The notes below the pieces were generated by a model. The model saw only the letters and a program-made list of their open reading frames with translations, was not told the DNA's origin and made no database searches. Positions 1-8,844 of a stretch of 64,000 nt of DNA are shown here, in pieces (position 1 is the first letter of the stretch; every line of letters begins with the position of its first letter). The stretch covers positions 23,860 to 87,859 of the forward strand of contig CAZKFD010000008.1 of assembly GCA_964551995.1 (NCBI GenBank). The letters are read 5' to 3'. The stretch is from DATKJS01 sp964551995. Lineage in GTDB: Bacteria > Acidobacteriota > Aminicenantia > Aminicenantales > Saccharicenantaceae. The position numbers and the translations under genes are program-made.

Positions 1-353
1 CCAAGGACCTGAAGGGCGTCTCCCGGGAGGTTCAGAAGCTGTTCCTCAAGTACCACTGGCCGGGCAACATCCGGGAGCTCGAGAACGTGCTCGAGAGCGC
101 GGCCATGCTCTGCAAGAAGGACTTCATCGAGCTCTCCAACCTGCCCAAATATCTCCGCGATTTCATCCCCCCCCAGGGGGCCATGTCCCTGGTCGGCCGG
201 GACAACCTCTCCAGCCTCGAGGACCTGGAGAGGGACTACATTACCTATCTCCTCAAGGTGACCAAGAGAAACCTCCGCCAGACCGCCAAGATCCTGGGGA
301 TATCGCGGACTACGCTCTACAACAAGCTCAGCCGCTACAAGATCAGGGATTGA
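1..353 (+). CDS. Sigma-54-dependent Fis-family activator, C-terminal part (cut by window edge)
   Basis: Only the end of the gene is present; the frame runs in from base 3 with no start codon in view. The translation shows WPGNIRELENVLESAAM, the conserved end of the sigma-54 interaction AAA+ domain. After a linker comes a Fis-type helix-turn-helix (NLRQTAKILGISRTTLYNKL). Family knowledge: these proteins use ATP to open sigma-54 RNA polymerase promoters and usually carry an N-terminal receiver or sensor domain, which lies outside the window. The stop overlaps the end of the convergent diguanylate cyclase by 11 bases. Confidence 0.93.
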   Translation, partial: KDLKGVSREVQKLFLKYHWPGNIRELENVLESAAMLCKKDFIELSNLPKYLRDFIPPQGAMSLVGRDNLSSLEDLERDYITYLLKVTKRNLRQTAKILGISRTTLYNKLSRYKIRD

Positions 354-2808
354 TGGACCTGACCGCCGGCCGGCCTCTCTTGGCGGACTTCCCTTCGTAC
401 ATCCGCTTGTCCGCCTGGTTAATCAGGTCCTGGACGAGGCGGGGCTCCTCAGGATTGTAGCTGACAATCCCGTAGCTGATACTGAGTTCGAATTTGCGGC
501 CCGGTTCCGCGTTCCTGGCCGCGAAAGCCTCCCGGACGCGGCGGGCCAGGATTTCAGGCCTCATGTCCCCGATATCAACCGCCAGGACGACGAACTCGTC
601 GCCGCCGATGCGGGCGATGATGTCCGATTCCCGGAAGGCGTCCCGCAGAGACGCGGCGGTCTCGATAAGGGCCCGGTCTCCCTCCTCATGTCCGAGCGTG
701 TCGTTGATCCATTTCAGGCCGTCCAGGTCGGCATAGAGGAGGAACAGCTCCTTCTTCGACCGGTTGGCGATCTTGAGCTGCTGGTCGGCCAGCGTGAAGA
801 AGCCGCGGCGGTTGTTGAGGCCCGTCAGCTCGTCGGTCAGGGACATATCGCGCAGTTCGTCTTCCTTTCTTTTCCGGTCGACGGCGATGGCATAGAACCC
901 CGCGAGTTCCTGCACTCCCTCAAGCTCCCTCTCGGAATAGGGCCGTTCCGAATTGGCCACGGCGACCAGTCCCACGAGGTGGTCCCTCATCAGGGCGGGG
1001 ACGGCCAGGAACTGGGTGACCGGAAAATGCCAGGCGGGGGTGCCCCCGAACCGGGGGTCCAGCGTCGGCATATTGGTCAGGATGGGCTTCTTGTTTTCCG
1101 CGACCCAGCGCCAGATCTTCGAAGACTCATGGGCCGTCCCGGCCTTTTCAGGATTCAGCCGCAGGAGCTCCCGCACGTCCGGGGACAGGGCGGCGGGGAC
1201 GAGCCGGCCGGTCTGCCGATCGGCATAGCCGACGAAGCCCGTCGGGCTGGCGCTCAGGCGCTGCACATGCTCGAGGACGAGCTCGGACATCTCCTCGATC
1301 GTCGTCGGCAGGAGAAGCCGGCCCGAGACGTCCGCCAGGGAGACTTTCAGCTGCAGGTTCCAGGAGGCGGCGGAATCGAGCTGCTTCTGCTTGGTGATGT
1401 CCTCGATCGAGCCCTCGTAAAATATGGTCTGCCCCCGCCGGTCTTTGATGTCCCGGCAGGAATCGCGGACCCAGATGATGGTGCCGTCCCGCCGCCGGAG
1501 CTGCGTCTCAAAGTTCTCGACGAAGTGCGTGCTCTCGAGCATGGATTTCCAGTTTTCCCGGTCGCTCCGGTTGAGGTGGAGGTCCCAGGCGTTGACGCTC
1601 ATCAGCGAAGCCGTATCCGGGTAGCCGAGGATCCGGGCGAGGGTGAGATTGGCGTCGACGATCTGTCCCGCGGGCGTCGTCCTATAGAGGCCGTGGGGCA
1701 CGCCTTCGAACGATCGCGTCTTCTCCTCCCTGGCGATCGACAATGCCTGGGCGGCCTGGCATCTTTCCTTTTCTTCCTTCAGGGCCTGGCGGGCCCTCGC
1801 GTTCATAAAAACAGGGGCCGCGAGCTTGGCCAGGGTCACGCCGAGATTGAGGTCGTGTTCTCTCCTCTCGGGAGAGGCCAGGCCGGAAACCTCGATGACC
1901 CCGAGGATCTCCCGGCCGCTGGCGACCTTGAGGAGGAACCCGTTATGGTCGTCCTGCCAGGCATAATCGGCATTCAGGGACAAGATGCGGTCCAGGGGGG
2001 CGTCCTCGGCCGGAGGCTTTTCGGACAGCGATTCGAAGCTCCGATAGGACGCCCTCTGCGGGGAGAGGACTCCGCGGAAGACCTCCAGGACACCCTCGCG
2101 GGCCTCCTCCTCCGTTTGGGCGTGAACGACTGCGTTGAGGAGATGCCCGGCCCGGGAGTAGTCTTCCATCTGCAACCGAACGGTGGCCACGCGGCCTTCG
2201 AGGTCGTCCCGCTCCTGCTCGATCCGCCACGCATGCAGCGTCTCGACGAGGCTGAGTTTGAAATGCCCCAGCCCGGCAAAGTAGATTTCGTGGGGAAAAC
2301 GGAGGAACTTGGCAAAGTCCCTGAGCTCGCTTTCGATCTTCGGGTAAAGCCCCGTGTCCAGGAGGACAACCTTCTTCGCGGATTCCCGGAAGAAAGCCGC
2401 GGCCCGCTTCCGTTCGGAAGGCCAGAGGCTGTCCATGTGATGCTCCCGGTTCCTCAGCCAGCCGGGCAGCAGCAGCAGGGACTCCTGCCGGAGATAATAG
2501 TCGAGGACGTCTTTCTCGACGACCCATTCCAGGCACTGGCTTTTCTGCGCCGTCTGGCAAAAGCTTTTCGGACCCGGACCCGGTCCCGCGGCTTGAGTCA
2601 GGCAGAACGCCCCGACTAGGCAGAACGGGAGTTTCCCCTCCTGGAGCGATTGGACGGTCTCCGCGAGGCCACTCCATTTGGCTTCGACGAGGTCGCATCC
2701 GACCTCGAGGGAAAGAAAATGGATGTCCCGGAACTCGGGAAGGCCCGAAACGGCTTTGACCTCGCGATCGAGGTTCGAACAAACGACCAGCGTGAGTCCC
2801 TGCGACAT
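343..2808 (-). CDS. Diguanylate cyclase with PAS, GAF and GGDEF domains
   Basis: About 821 residues. The C-terminal ~160 residues form a GGDEF domain with intact GGDEF (about residue 734). An RESD motif five residues upstream is the RxxD inhibitory site that binds product, so c-di-GMP synthesis with feedback inhibition is expected. Before it lie a GAF domain (about 490-645), a PAS domain (about 375-475, with an IVDANLTLARILGY core) and a GAF-like segment (about 230-345). The first ~215 residues lack a clear family; DTGLYPK and YYLRQESLLLLPGW recall DUF1638, tentatively. No signal peptide or membrane segment is seen, so the protein is probably cytoplasmic. I chose the ATG at 2808, where a strand-like N-terminus begins; a TTG at 2859 would add 17 residues. 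A PilZ receptor lies at 42023. Confidence 0.9.
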   Translation of the reverse strand: MSQGLTLVVCSNLDREVKAVSGLPEFRDIHFLSLEVGCDLVEAKWSGLAETVQSLQEGKLPFCLVGAFCLTQAAGPGPGPKSFCQTAQKSQCLEWVVEKDVLDYYLRQESLLLLPGWLRNREHHMDSLWPSERKRAAAFFRESAKKVVLLDTGLYPKIESELRDFAKFLRFPHEIYFAGLGHFKLSLVETLHAWRIEQERDDLEGRVATVRLQMEDYSRAGHLLNAVVHAQTEEEAREGVLEVFRGVLSPQRASYRSFESLSEKPPAEDAPLDRILSLNADYAWQDDHNGFLLKVASGREILGVIEVSGLASPERREHDLNLGVTLAKLAAPVFMNARARQALKEEKERCQAAQALSIAREEKTRSFEGVPHGLYRTTPAGQIVDANLTLARILGYPDTASLMSVNAWDLHLNRSDRENWKSMLESTHFVENFETQLRRRDGTIIWVRDSCRDIKDRRGQTIFYEGSIEDITKQKQLDSAASWNLQLKVSLADVSGRLLLPTTIEEMSELVLEHVQRLSASPTGFVGYADRQTGRLVPAALSPDVRELLRLNPEKAGTAHESSKIWRWVAENKKPILTNMPTLDPRFGGTPAWHFPVTQFLAVPALMRDHLVGLVAVANSERPYSERELEGVQELAGFYAIAVDRKRKEDELRDMSLTDELTGLNNRRGFFTLADQQLKIANRSKKELFLLYADLDGLKWINDTLGHEEGDRALIETAASLRDAFRESDIIARIGGDEFVVLAVDIGDMRPEILARRVREAFAARNAEPGRKFELSISYGIVSYNPEEPRLVQDLINQADKRMYEGKSAKRGRPAVRSINP

Positions 2809-2859
2809 GTGACGTCCGCCCGGAATATCCTCGATTCCCTGAATATAAAATATGTCCAA

Positions 2860-3142
2860 TATCAGAACACTATGAATATATCACAAAAATTAGCATAAAA
2901 TCAATAATAAAAATATTTTGACTATTTTTCTATGTCCTTTATATTGACACATTAATAATCGAAGGCTACTCAGCTTATGTGCTAAGTTATTTATTTTAAA
3001 TGAATTAAATTATACGTTAAAAGTGGCCGTTAGAACAGACGCTGTTCTTGCGCTCAACCAGCATAATCCGGCGTCCGCGGAGATTTCCCGGGAAGAGGCC
3101 GGATCGCATGCGGAGGATTTCGCCCCTCCCGCGGGCGGCCTA
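2860..3142. other. AT-rich intergenic stretch
   Basis: Bases 2860-3020 are strikingly AT-rich in a GC-rich neighbourhood, with long A/T runs and a TTGACA at 2944-2949. The stretch separates the diverging diguanylate cyclase and LolA-like genes. I see no DnaA-box cluster and no credible coding frame. It probably holds promoters for the leftward gene, or is a remnant of transferred DNA. Confidence 0.5.
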
Positions 3143-3171
3143 TTGGCAACGCCCGAACTTTTCTTTAGAAT
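3143..3171 (+). promoter_or_regulatory. Sigma-70-type promoter of the LolA-like gene
   Basis: TTGGCA (3143-3148), a 17-base spacer and TAGAAT (3166-3171). The expected start lies about 55 bases before the GTG at 3233. This promoter rules out the longer reading frame that would begin at 3023, upstream of it. Confidence 0.6.
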
Positions 3172-3232
3172 AGCCGTATATGAAAGCAGTGCGAGACGGG
3201 AAATTCATCGCACAAGCCAAAAGGAGGAATCC

Positions 3233-3976
3233 GTGAGAAGAACTTTTGCGTGGATCCTGGGCGTCGCGCTCGTCGTCTCCTTCGCCGTTCAGGCCGGCTA
3301 CAGTCAGACGGCGCAGGACGTCCTGAAGAAGATGATCGATGCGAGCGGCGGCCGCAAGGCCATGGAAGCGATCAAGGACTTGACGATGTCGGGCACCTAT
3401 GAGCTCACCCAGTTCGGCATGAGCGGCACGTTCACGATGTATCAGAAGGAGCCCAACAAGATGCGGTACGATATGGATATCCCGGCCATGGGCATGGTCA
3501 TGACCCAGGCGTACGACGGCGAGAAGGCCATGTACACCAATCCTCAGGCCCAGGGAGCCGTGGAGGAGATGCCCGAGGCCCAGGCCAAGGAGTTCGCCCG
3601 GGAAGCGCTGGGGAACGACGCGCTTCTCAATCCCGCGAAATACAAGATCACGTATGAGGTGAAGCCGAAGGCGAAGATCGAGGACAAGGAGTACATCGTC
3701 CTCGAGCAGACCATGGCGGACGGCCACAAGGCGACGATCTATATCGATCCGGCGACCTACCTTCCGTTCAAGACGGAAACGATGACGATCGGGCAGACCG
3801 GCGCCGAGGTCAAGGCCGAGAGCTTCCCATCGGATTACAAGCCCGTCAACGGCGTCATGATGCCCTTCGCGGTCCGCACGCTGCAGGACGGCACAGAGTT
3901 CATGAAGCTGACCTTCACCAAGATCACGGCCAATAACAACCTGGAGGATTCGCTCTTCACGCTGGGCAAGAAATAG
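3233..3976 (+). CDS. Secreted LolA-like outer-membrane lipoprotein-sorting family protein
   Basis: 247 residues starting at GTG, with a strong AAGGAGGAAT ribosome site eight bases upstream. The N-terminus (RRTFAWILGVALVVSF) is a signal peptide ending near AGYSQ, so the mature protein is periplasmic or outer-membrane associated. The body begins VLKKMIDASGGRKAMEAIKD and continues as repeated beta strands, the layout of LolA/LolB-fold proteins common in Acidobacteria-like genomes. In this fold a half-barrel carries lipid or lipoprotein acyl chains. The substrate cannot be told from the sequence. It is monocistronic and convergent with fabZ (11 bases between stops). Confidence 0.75.
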   Translation: MRRTFAWILGVALVVSFAVQAGYSQTAQDVLKKMIDASGGRKAMEAIKDLTMSGTYELTQFGMSGTFTMYQKEPNKMRYDMDIPAMGMVMTQAYDGEKAMYTNPQAQGAVEEMPEAQAKEFAREALGNDALLNPAKYKITYEVKPKAKIEDKEYIVLEQTMADGHKATIYIDPATYLPFKTETMTIGQTGAEVKAESFPSDYKPVNGVMMPFAVRTLQDGTEFMKLTFTKITANNNLEDSLFTLGKK

Positions 3977-3987
3977 CCGTCGGCCGG

Positions 3988-4440
3988 CTAGACTTTTCCG
4001 GCCAGCTCGTCGATCTCCAGAAGGCTGGCGAAGATATCACTGTCCGCCGCGACCTCCCCATCGACGAGGGCCCGGCCGCGCATGTGGCAGACGCGGCCTT
4101 TCAGGCGGATCCACTCGACTTCGATCCGGAGCTGGTCGCCCGGCGTGACCATTTTTTTGAACCTGGCCTTCTCCACTTTGCTCAGGACGACGAACTTGCT
4201 CTTGGCATCGGGGATCGTCTTGAAGAGAAGCACGGCCCCGGCCTGGGCGATGGCTTCGATGATCAGAACGCCCGGCATGATCCTCCAGTCGGGAAAATGG
4301 CCCTGGAAGAACTGCTCGTTGCAGGTCACGTTTTTCAGGGCCACGACCGACTTTTCCGGAACGAGGTCGATGATCCTGTCGATGAGCAAGAACGGAAACC
4401 TGTGGGGGAGCAGTTCCGATATCTGTTCCGCCGTAATCAC
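3988..4440 (-). CDS. fabZ: 3-hydroxyacyl-ACP dehydratase FabZ
   Basis: 150 residues, the usual size for the family. FabZ dehydrates 3-hydroxyacyl-ACP to trans-2-enoyl-ACP in fatty acid elongation. The catalytic histidine in QGHFP (H48) and glutamate in GVLIIEAIAQAG (E62) are both visible, and the N-terminal LPHRFPFLLIDR block is diagnostic. The GTG at 4440 sits seven bases after AGGGGAGG, better placed than an in-frame TTG at 4446. It lies 36 bases downstream of bamA on the same strand and probably shares its transcript. Coupling of fabZ with outer-membrane biogenesis genes is common in diderms. Confidence 0.95.
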   Translation of the reverse strand: MITAEQISELLPHRFPFLLIDRIIDLVPEKSVVALKNVTCNEQFFQGHFPDWRIMPGVLIIEAIAQAGAVLLFKTIPDAKSKFVVLSKVEKARFKKMVTPGDQLRIEVEWIRLKGRVCHMRGRALVDGEVAADSDIFASLLEIDELAGKV

Positions 4441-4476
4441 GTCCAAACCTCCCCTTGTCGCTGGGCCCTCGGCCCG

Positions 4477-6774
4477 CTAAAATGTCGTCCCCACGGCAAA
4501 CCGGAAAGCGAAATTCGACTGCCCGGGGTATATCACGCGGTTGTTGTAGGCGAAGATGAGCCGGAAGGGTACGCGGAGGGCCGGGATGAAGATGCGGGCC
4601 TCGAAACCGGTTGACGTATACATATTGTCCAGGCTGAAGTTCTGGCCCGCCAGGATGGCGTTCCCCAGGTCGTAGAACAGGATCCCGTAGAGTGGCCCCC
4701 CGATGGGGACAATGTATTCCAGGTTGGCGTAGAAGGCCTTGTCGCCGCCCAGGTTGATCCCAGACTCGTTGCGGGGGCTGATCGAATACACCTCGTAGCC
4801 CCGGATCGAGCGCTCCCCGCCGAGAAAGAACTTTTCCCAATACGGGGTCTCGGTCCCGTCGTAGGCCTTGATAAACGCATACGAGACATGGAAGCCGATC
4901 ACATGGTTGGCGATGAACGGCTGGTAGTGCGCGAACTCGAATTGGGGCTTGATGATGTCGATGCTGCCCCCGAGCAATGACCCCGCGAACTTCACCTGCG
5001 CCGAATACGATGTCCCGCTCCTCGGCGTCAGGGGGCTGTCGATCGTCGAGCGGTAGATCATGGGCGTGATCGAGCTCTCGTAGAACGTCCCGGACCCGTA
5101 GATCAGGGACGCCGTCGTCCCTTCCGGGTAGGAAACATTGATCCTCTGGATGGTGTAGGTCGCGTTCGCCCGCCAATAGCCGAAGAGCCGAGCCCCCAAT
5201 GTCAGGTCGATGCCTTTCGACTTCTGAAGGTAGAGGTTGATCGACGTATAGTCATAGTAGCGGTCGAAGATGTTGAAGCCCGCCGTGATGGGCTGGTCGA
5301 AGAGGTACGGCTCGGTGAACCCGAACGAATAGTTCTTGACCAGCTTCCCTTCCTCGGCGCTGAGGCTCAGGTTCTCGCCGGCCCCCATGAAGTTCACCGT
5401 GGAATAGCTGGCGGCCAGAAACATCCCCTCGTATCCGCTGTAGCCCGCGGAAAACTGGATGTTGTTCCGCTGGAGTTCCTTGACGTTGACGGTCACGTCC
5501 ATCTTGGTCGGATCGTTGGGGTCGGTCTTGAAGTCGGGGTCCTTGTCGATGTCCACGAGCCCGAGCTGCTTGATGCGGAGCATGCTGTCCTTGAACATGC
5601 CGAGGCTGAAGCGGTCGCCCTCGCGGACCATCATCTCCCGTCGGATGACCTTGTCCTTCGTGTATTCGTTGCCGTGGAATTCCAGGCGGTGGAGATATAC
5701 GACATCCCCTTCGTAGATGTTGAACGTGACGTTGACGATTTTCCTCTTGGGGTCGAGGTTCTCGATCGGCGAGACCTGAATATAGAGGTACCCGAAATTG
5801 CGGTAGAGCTCGGAGATGTCATCGACGGTCTTCTCCCGGGCCGTGGTCTGGTAGACCTCTCCCGGCTGGAGCTTGACCATGTTCCGGAGCCACTTGACGG
5901 CGAAGGCCTTGTTTCCCTCGATCGTGACCTCGCCGACCCGATAGAGATAGCCCGGATTGACGGGGATGACGAGGCGCACCATCTTCTGCTTCTTGAAGAA
6001 AATGGTCCGCTTCGTGAACTCCTCGATCCGGGGCTGTCCCACCGTGGCCTCCATATATCCGTTCTCCTGGAAGGCCTTCTTGATGAGCTCGACGTCGTCC
6101 GTCAGCTTGTTCTGCTTGTAGACCGCCTTGCCCAGGATCACGTTGATCAGGCTGTACGGCCGATTGTCCTTCATGGCCCACTCGAGCGTGCTCGGCGGGA
6201 CTTTCGTGTCTCCTTCGAAAACGACCTCCCCGACCAGAAGCTTGGGCCCTTCATCGATCTTGATGACGAGCTCGACCTCGTTGCGCCCTTCCTTCCTGAG
6301 CTCGGTATCGATCTTGGCCGCGAGAAGGCCCTTCTCGCCCAGAAGGTCTAGAATCGTCCTCTTCACCTTTTGGATCTTGGCCGGGTTGTAGTAGGAATAG
6401 GGAAGAATGGATTCGTCCTTCTCCTTGAGCTTGCTGACGATGTCCGATTCCTTGAGTTTCTTGCCCGTCTTGAAGGTCACGGCTTTGATCACGGGATTCT
6501 CCTCGACCGTGATCCGCAGGATCTTCCCCCCTCTCGTTCCGGGAAGGTCCTCGATCTTGAGGTTGGAGAAGAATCCCGTGGACCAGAGCACGCGGAAATC
6601 CCGCCGGACTTGGTCCTCGTTGAAAAAGTCTCCCTCCCGCGACGAGATATAGTAAAGGATTGTCTCCCGGGTCACGCGGTCGTTGCCCACGACCTCGATC
6701 TTCTCCACGACGTCCTGAGCGAACAGAATGCCGGGCAGAAGAAGGGCCAGGAAAACGACCGCGATCTTCTTCAT
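4477..6774 (-). CDS. bamA: Outer membrane protein assembly factor BamA
   Basis: 765 residues. A signal peptide (KKIAVVFLALLLPGILFAQ) is followed by about five POTRA repeats (roughly 22-420) and an Omp85 16-strand barrel (roughly 450-765). The barrel carries the loop-6 motif GGERSIRGYE near residue 650, whose arginine locks the barrel lumen. The protein ends in phenylalanine, the usual outer-membrane signature. It folds and inserts outer-membrane beta-barrel proteins. I chose the ATG at 6774 because the signal peptide starts there; the open frame extends 40 codons upstream without coding character and across the promoter. The length fits the family and nothing is missing. Confidence 0.96.
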   Translation of the reverse strand: MKKIAVVFLALLLPGILFAQDVVEKIEVVGNDRVTRETILYYISSREGDFFNEDQVRRDFRVLWSTGFFSNLKIEDLPGTRGGKILRITVEENPVIKAVTFKTGKKLKESDIVSKLKEKDESILPYSYYNPAKIQKVKRTILDLLGEKGLLAAKIDTELRKEGRNEVELVIKIDEGPKLLVGEVVFEGDTKVPPSTLEWAMKDNRPYSLINVILGKAVYKQNKLTDDVELIKKAFQENGYMEATVGQPRIEEFTKRTIFFKKQKMVRLVIPVNPGYLYRVGEVTIEGNKAFAVKWLRNMVKLQPGEVYQTTAREKTVDDISELYRNFGYLYIQVSPIENLDPKRKIVNVTFNIYEGDVVYLHRLEFHGNEYTKDKVIRREMMVREGDRFSLGMFKDSMLRIKQLGLVDIDKDPDFKTDPNDPTKMDVTVNVKELQRNNIQFSAGYSGYEGMFLAASYSTVNFMGAGENLSLSAEEGKLVKNYSFGFTEPYLFDQPITAGFNIFDRYYDYTSINLYLQKSKGIDLTLGARLFGYWRANATYTIQRINVSYPEGTTASLIYGSGTFYESSITPMIYRSTIDSPLTPRSGTSYSAQVKFAGSLLGGSIDIIKPQFEFAHYQPFIANHVIGFHVSYAFIKAYDGTETPYWEKFFLGGERSIRGYEVYSISPRNESGINLGGDKAFYANLEYIVPIGGPLYGILFYDLGNAILAGQNFSLDNMYTSTGFEARIFIPALRVPFRLIFAYNNRVIYPGQSNFAFRFAVGTTF

Positions 6775-6783
6775 TTCGCCCTT

Positions 6784-6812
6784 CTTATACCATATTATCT
6801 GATCTTTTTCAA
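6784..6812 (-). promoter_or_regulatory. Sigma-70-type promoter of bamA-fabZ
   Basis: Read on the minus strand: TTGAAA (6812-6807), a 17-base spacer and TATAAG (6789-6784), ten bases before the bamA ATG. The predicted leader is only a few bases long. Confidence 0.6.
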
Positions 6813-6901
6813 AAACCGCCCGAGGGGCCCGGGCGCACCGCGGAATCGGGGACGCGACGGACGCTCCGGAACGGCCGCGCGGACGCCGGTTCACACCATC
6901 C

Positions 6902-7597
6902 TTAACTCGGCGGCAGGGGCAAAAGTTTCAGCTCGCCGGCTTCCATGAGATAGAGCCGGTGGCAATACCGCGCGATTTTTTCGTTGTGCGTGACGATGAT
7001 CGAAGACAGGCTCCTCCGGTCATGGAGCTCCAGGATCAGCCTCAGGACCATCTCGCCGCTCTTCCAGTCCAGGTTCCCGGTCGGCTCGTCGGCCAGAAGG
7101 AGGCGGGGCTCGTTGACGAGGGCGCGGGCCACAGCCACCCTCTGCTGCTCGCCGCCCGAGAGCTGGCTGGGCCGCGAGTCCGCCTTGTCCGCAAGGGACA
7201 CCTCCTCGAGGACCGCGGCGGCCCGCTCCAGAGCCTCTCCCCGGCCGAGGCCCTGGATCATCAACGGAAAGCCGACGTTCTCGAGGGCGGTGAATTCGGG
7301 AAGCAGGTGATAGAACTGGAAGACGAACCCGATCTTCCGGTTCCGGATAACGGCGATCTCCCGTTCCGTTTTGGCGAAGACGTCCTCCCCGTCAAGGATC
7401 ACGCGGCCGTCGGTGGGCCGGTCGAGGGCGCCCAGGAGGTTGAGCAGGGTGGTCTTGCCCACGCCCGAAGCGCCCATAACGGCCACCAGGTCGCCGCGGC
7501 GAAGGGCGAAATCGAGCCCCTCGAAGACGCGGAAGGACCCTTTGGGGAGGGGATAGGATTTCCCCAGGTTTTCGGCTTCGAGGACGATGTCATTCAT
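6902..7597 (-). CDS. lolD: Lipoprotein-releasing ABC transporter ATPase LolD
   Basis: 231 residues. Walker A GASGVGKT (42-49), signature LSGGEQQ (146-152) and Walker B LLLADEPTGNLD (167-178) are intact, with the NLD extension typical of the LolD/MacB/FtsE group. With the neighbouring permease it powers extraction of lipoproteins from the inner membrane toward a LolA carrier. Its start overlaps the end of the permease gene by eight bases, indicating translational coupling. The LolA-like protein at 3233 could be the periplasmic partner, though that family is broad. Confidence 0.92.
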   Translation of the reverse strand: MNDIVLEAENLGKSYPLPKGSFRVFEGLDFALRRGDLVAVMGASGVGKTTLLNLLGALDRPTDGRVILDGEDVFAKTEREIAVIRNRKIGFVFQFYHLLPEFTALENVGFPLMIQGLGRGEALERAAAVLEEVSLADKADSRPSQLSGGEQQRVAVARALVNEPRLLLADEPTGNLDWKSGEMVLRLILELHDRRSLSSIIVTHNEKIARYCHRLYLMEAGELKLLPLPPS

Positions 7598-8810
7598 ATT
7601 TCAAAGCCACAACGGGGTCCACCTTGGCGGCGCGCCGCGCGGGAAAGAGCGTCGAAACGAAGCTGATGGCCAGCGAGACGCCCACGATGGCCAGAAGGTC
7701 CACGGGCCGGAGCCAGAACGGGACGTGGGAGATCTGATAGATGTCCACCGGGATCTTGATCAGCTGGAAGGTGTTGGCCAGCCAGCACCAGGCGAGGCCT
7801 AAGGCCACGCCGAGGCTCGTTCCGATAACGCCGATCAAGGCCCCCTGGTAAAAAAACACCCGCCGGATGTTCAGCGGCGTCGCGCCCAGGGCCATCAGGA
7901 TGCCGATGTCCCTCGTCTTCTCCATGACCATGAGGATCAGCGTGGCGATGATGTTCAGCGCGGCCACGATAACGATCAGGGTGATCGTCAGGAACATGAT
8001 GTTCTTCTCGAGCTTGAGGGCGGAAAAGAGGTTCCTGTTGAGGTCCATCCAGGTCGTGATATACACCGTCGGCGGCAGAGCGGCCTTGATCCGCTCGGCG
8101 ATCTTCGGGGCGTCGAAGATGTGCCGGATCTTGACCTGGAGGAAGCTCACCCGGCCCTCAAGGTCGAACAGTCTCTGGGCCGTGTCCAGGGGGACCAGCG
8201 CGGTCGTGGAGTCGAACTCGTAGAGGCCGGTGTTGAAGATCCCCGAGACCTCGAATTTCTTGCGTTTGGGCATGAGTCCGAGCGGCGAGAGGTTCGAGGA
8301 GGGGGCGACGACGACTACGAAGTCTCCCACCTGGGCCCCTATGTCGGCGGCGAGCTCCCGGCCGAGCAGGATCCCCTCGTGGGGCCCGCCCGCCTCAGGG
8401 ATCCGGCCCGCTTCGAGCCGCCGGAGCCACGACGCGTCCGGCATCTCCCGGCGGAAATCGAGGCCCTTGAGGAGGGCCCCCTTGGTCCGGACGAGGCCCG
8501 AGATGAGGACTTCGTTGAAGACGACAGGAGTGACAGAGACGATCCCTTTCTGGGCTTCGATCTTCTCCGAGATCTGGCGGTAGTGGCCGAGGCCTTCGCT
8601 CGAGAGGTCCTGGACCATGATGTGGGAGGTCGCCCCCAGGATCTTGGCCTGGACGTCCTCCTGGAAGCCGGTGATGAGAGCGATGGCGATGACCAGGGCC
8701 GCGACGCCGATCATGATCCCGAGGACGGAGATCGCGGTGATGACCGAAATGAAGGCCTGCTTCCGCCGCGCGGTCAGGTAGCGCCGCGCCACAAACAGTT
8801 CGAAATTCAT
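7590..8810 (-). CDS. lolC: Lipoprotein-releasing ABC transporter permease (LolC/LolE)
   Basis: 406 residues. The N-terminus FELFVARRYLTARRK followed by a first membrane helix (SVLGIMIGVAALVIAIALI) is the LolC/E signature. A large periplasmic domain (about 50-265) and three C-terminal helices (about 270-400) complete the FtsX-type fold. Only one LolC/E gene is present, so a homodimeric LolCD2-type complex (also called LolF) is likely instead of separate LolC and LolE. It lies in the leftward run that begins with the GNAT-like gene and ends with lolD. Confidence 0.9.
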   Translation of the reverse strand: MNFELFVARRYLTARRKQAFISVITAISVLGIMIGVAALVIAIALITGFQEDVQAKILGATSHIMVQDLSSEGLGHYRQISEKIEAQKGIVSVTPVVFNEVLISGLVRTKGALLKGLDFRREMPDASWLRRLEAGRIPEAGGPHEGILLGRELAADIGAQVGDFVVVVAPSSNLSPLGLMPKRKKFEVSGIFNTGLYEFDSTTALVPLDTAQRLFDLEGRVSFLQVKIRHIFDAPKIAERIKAALPPTVYITTWMDLNRNLFSALKLEKNIMFLTITLIVIVAALNIIATLILMVMEKTRDIGILMALGATPLNIRRVFFYQGALIGVIGTSLGVALGLAWCWLANTFQLIKIPVDIYQISHVPFWLRPVDLLAIVGVSLAISFVSTLFPARRAAKVDPVVALKYE

Positions 8811-8844
8811 GCTCCCCTCGATACGCGCATCTCCCGGACCGGCC

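Noticed and set aside
688..2619. A 643-codon open frame antisense to the diguanylate cyclase
   Set aside because: Composition-driven shadow: no family resemblance and the opposite strand encodes intact PAS, GAF and GGDEF domains.
2860..3020. Possible replication origin in the AT-rich region
   Set aside because: No cluster of TTATNCACA-type DnaA boxes and no dnaA, dnaN or gidA nearby.
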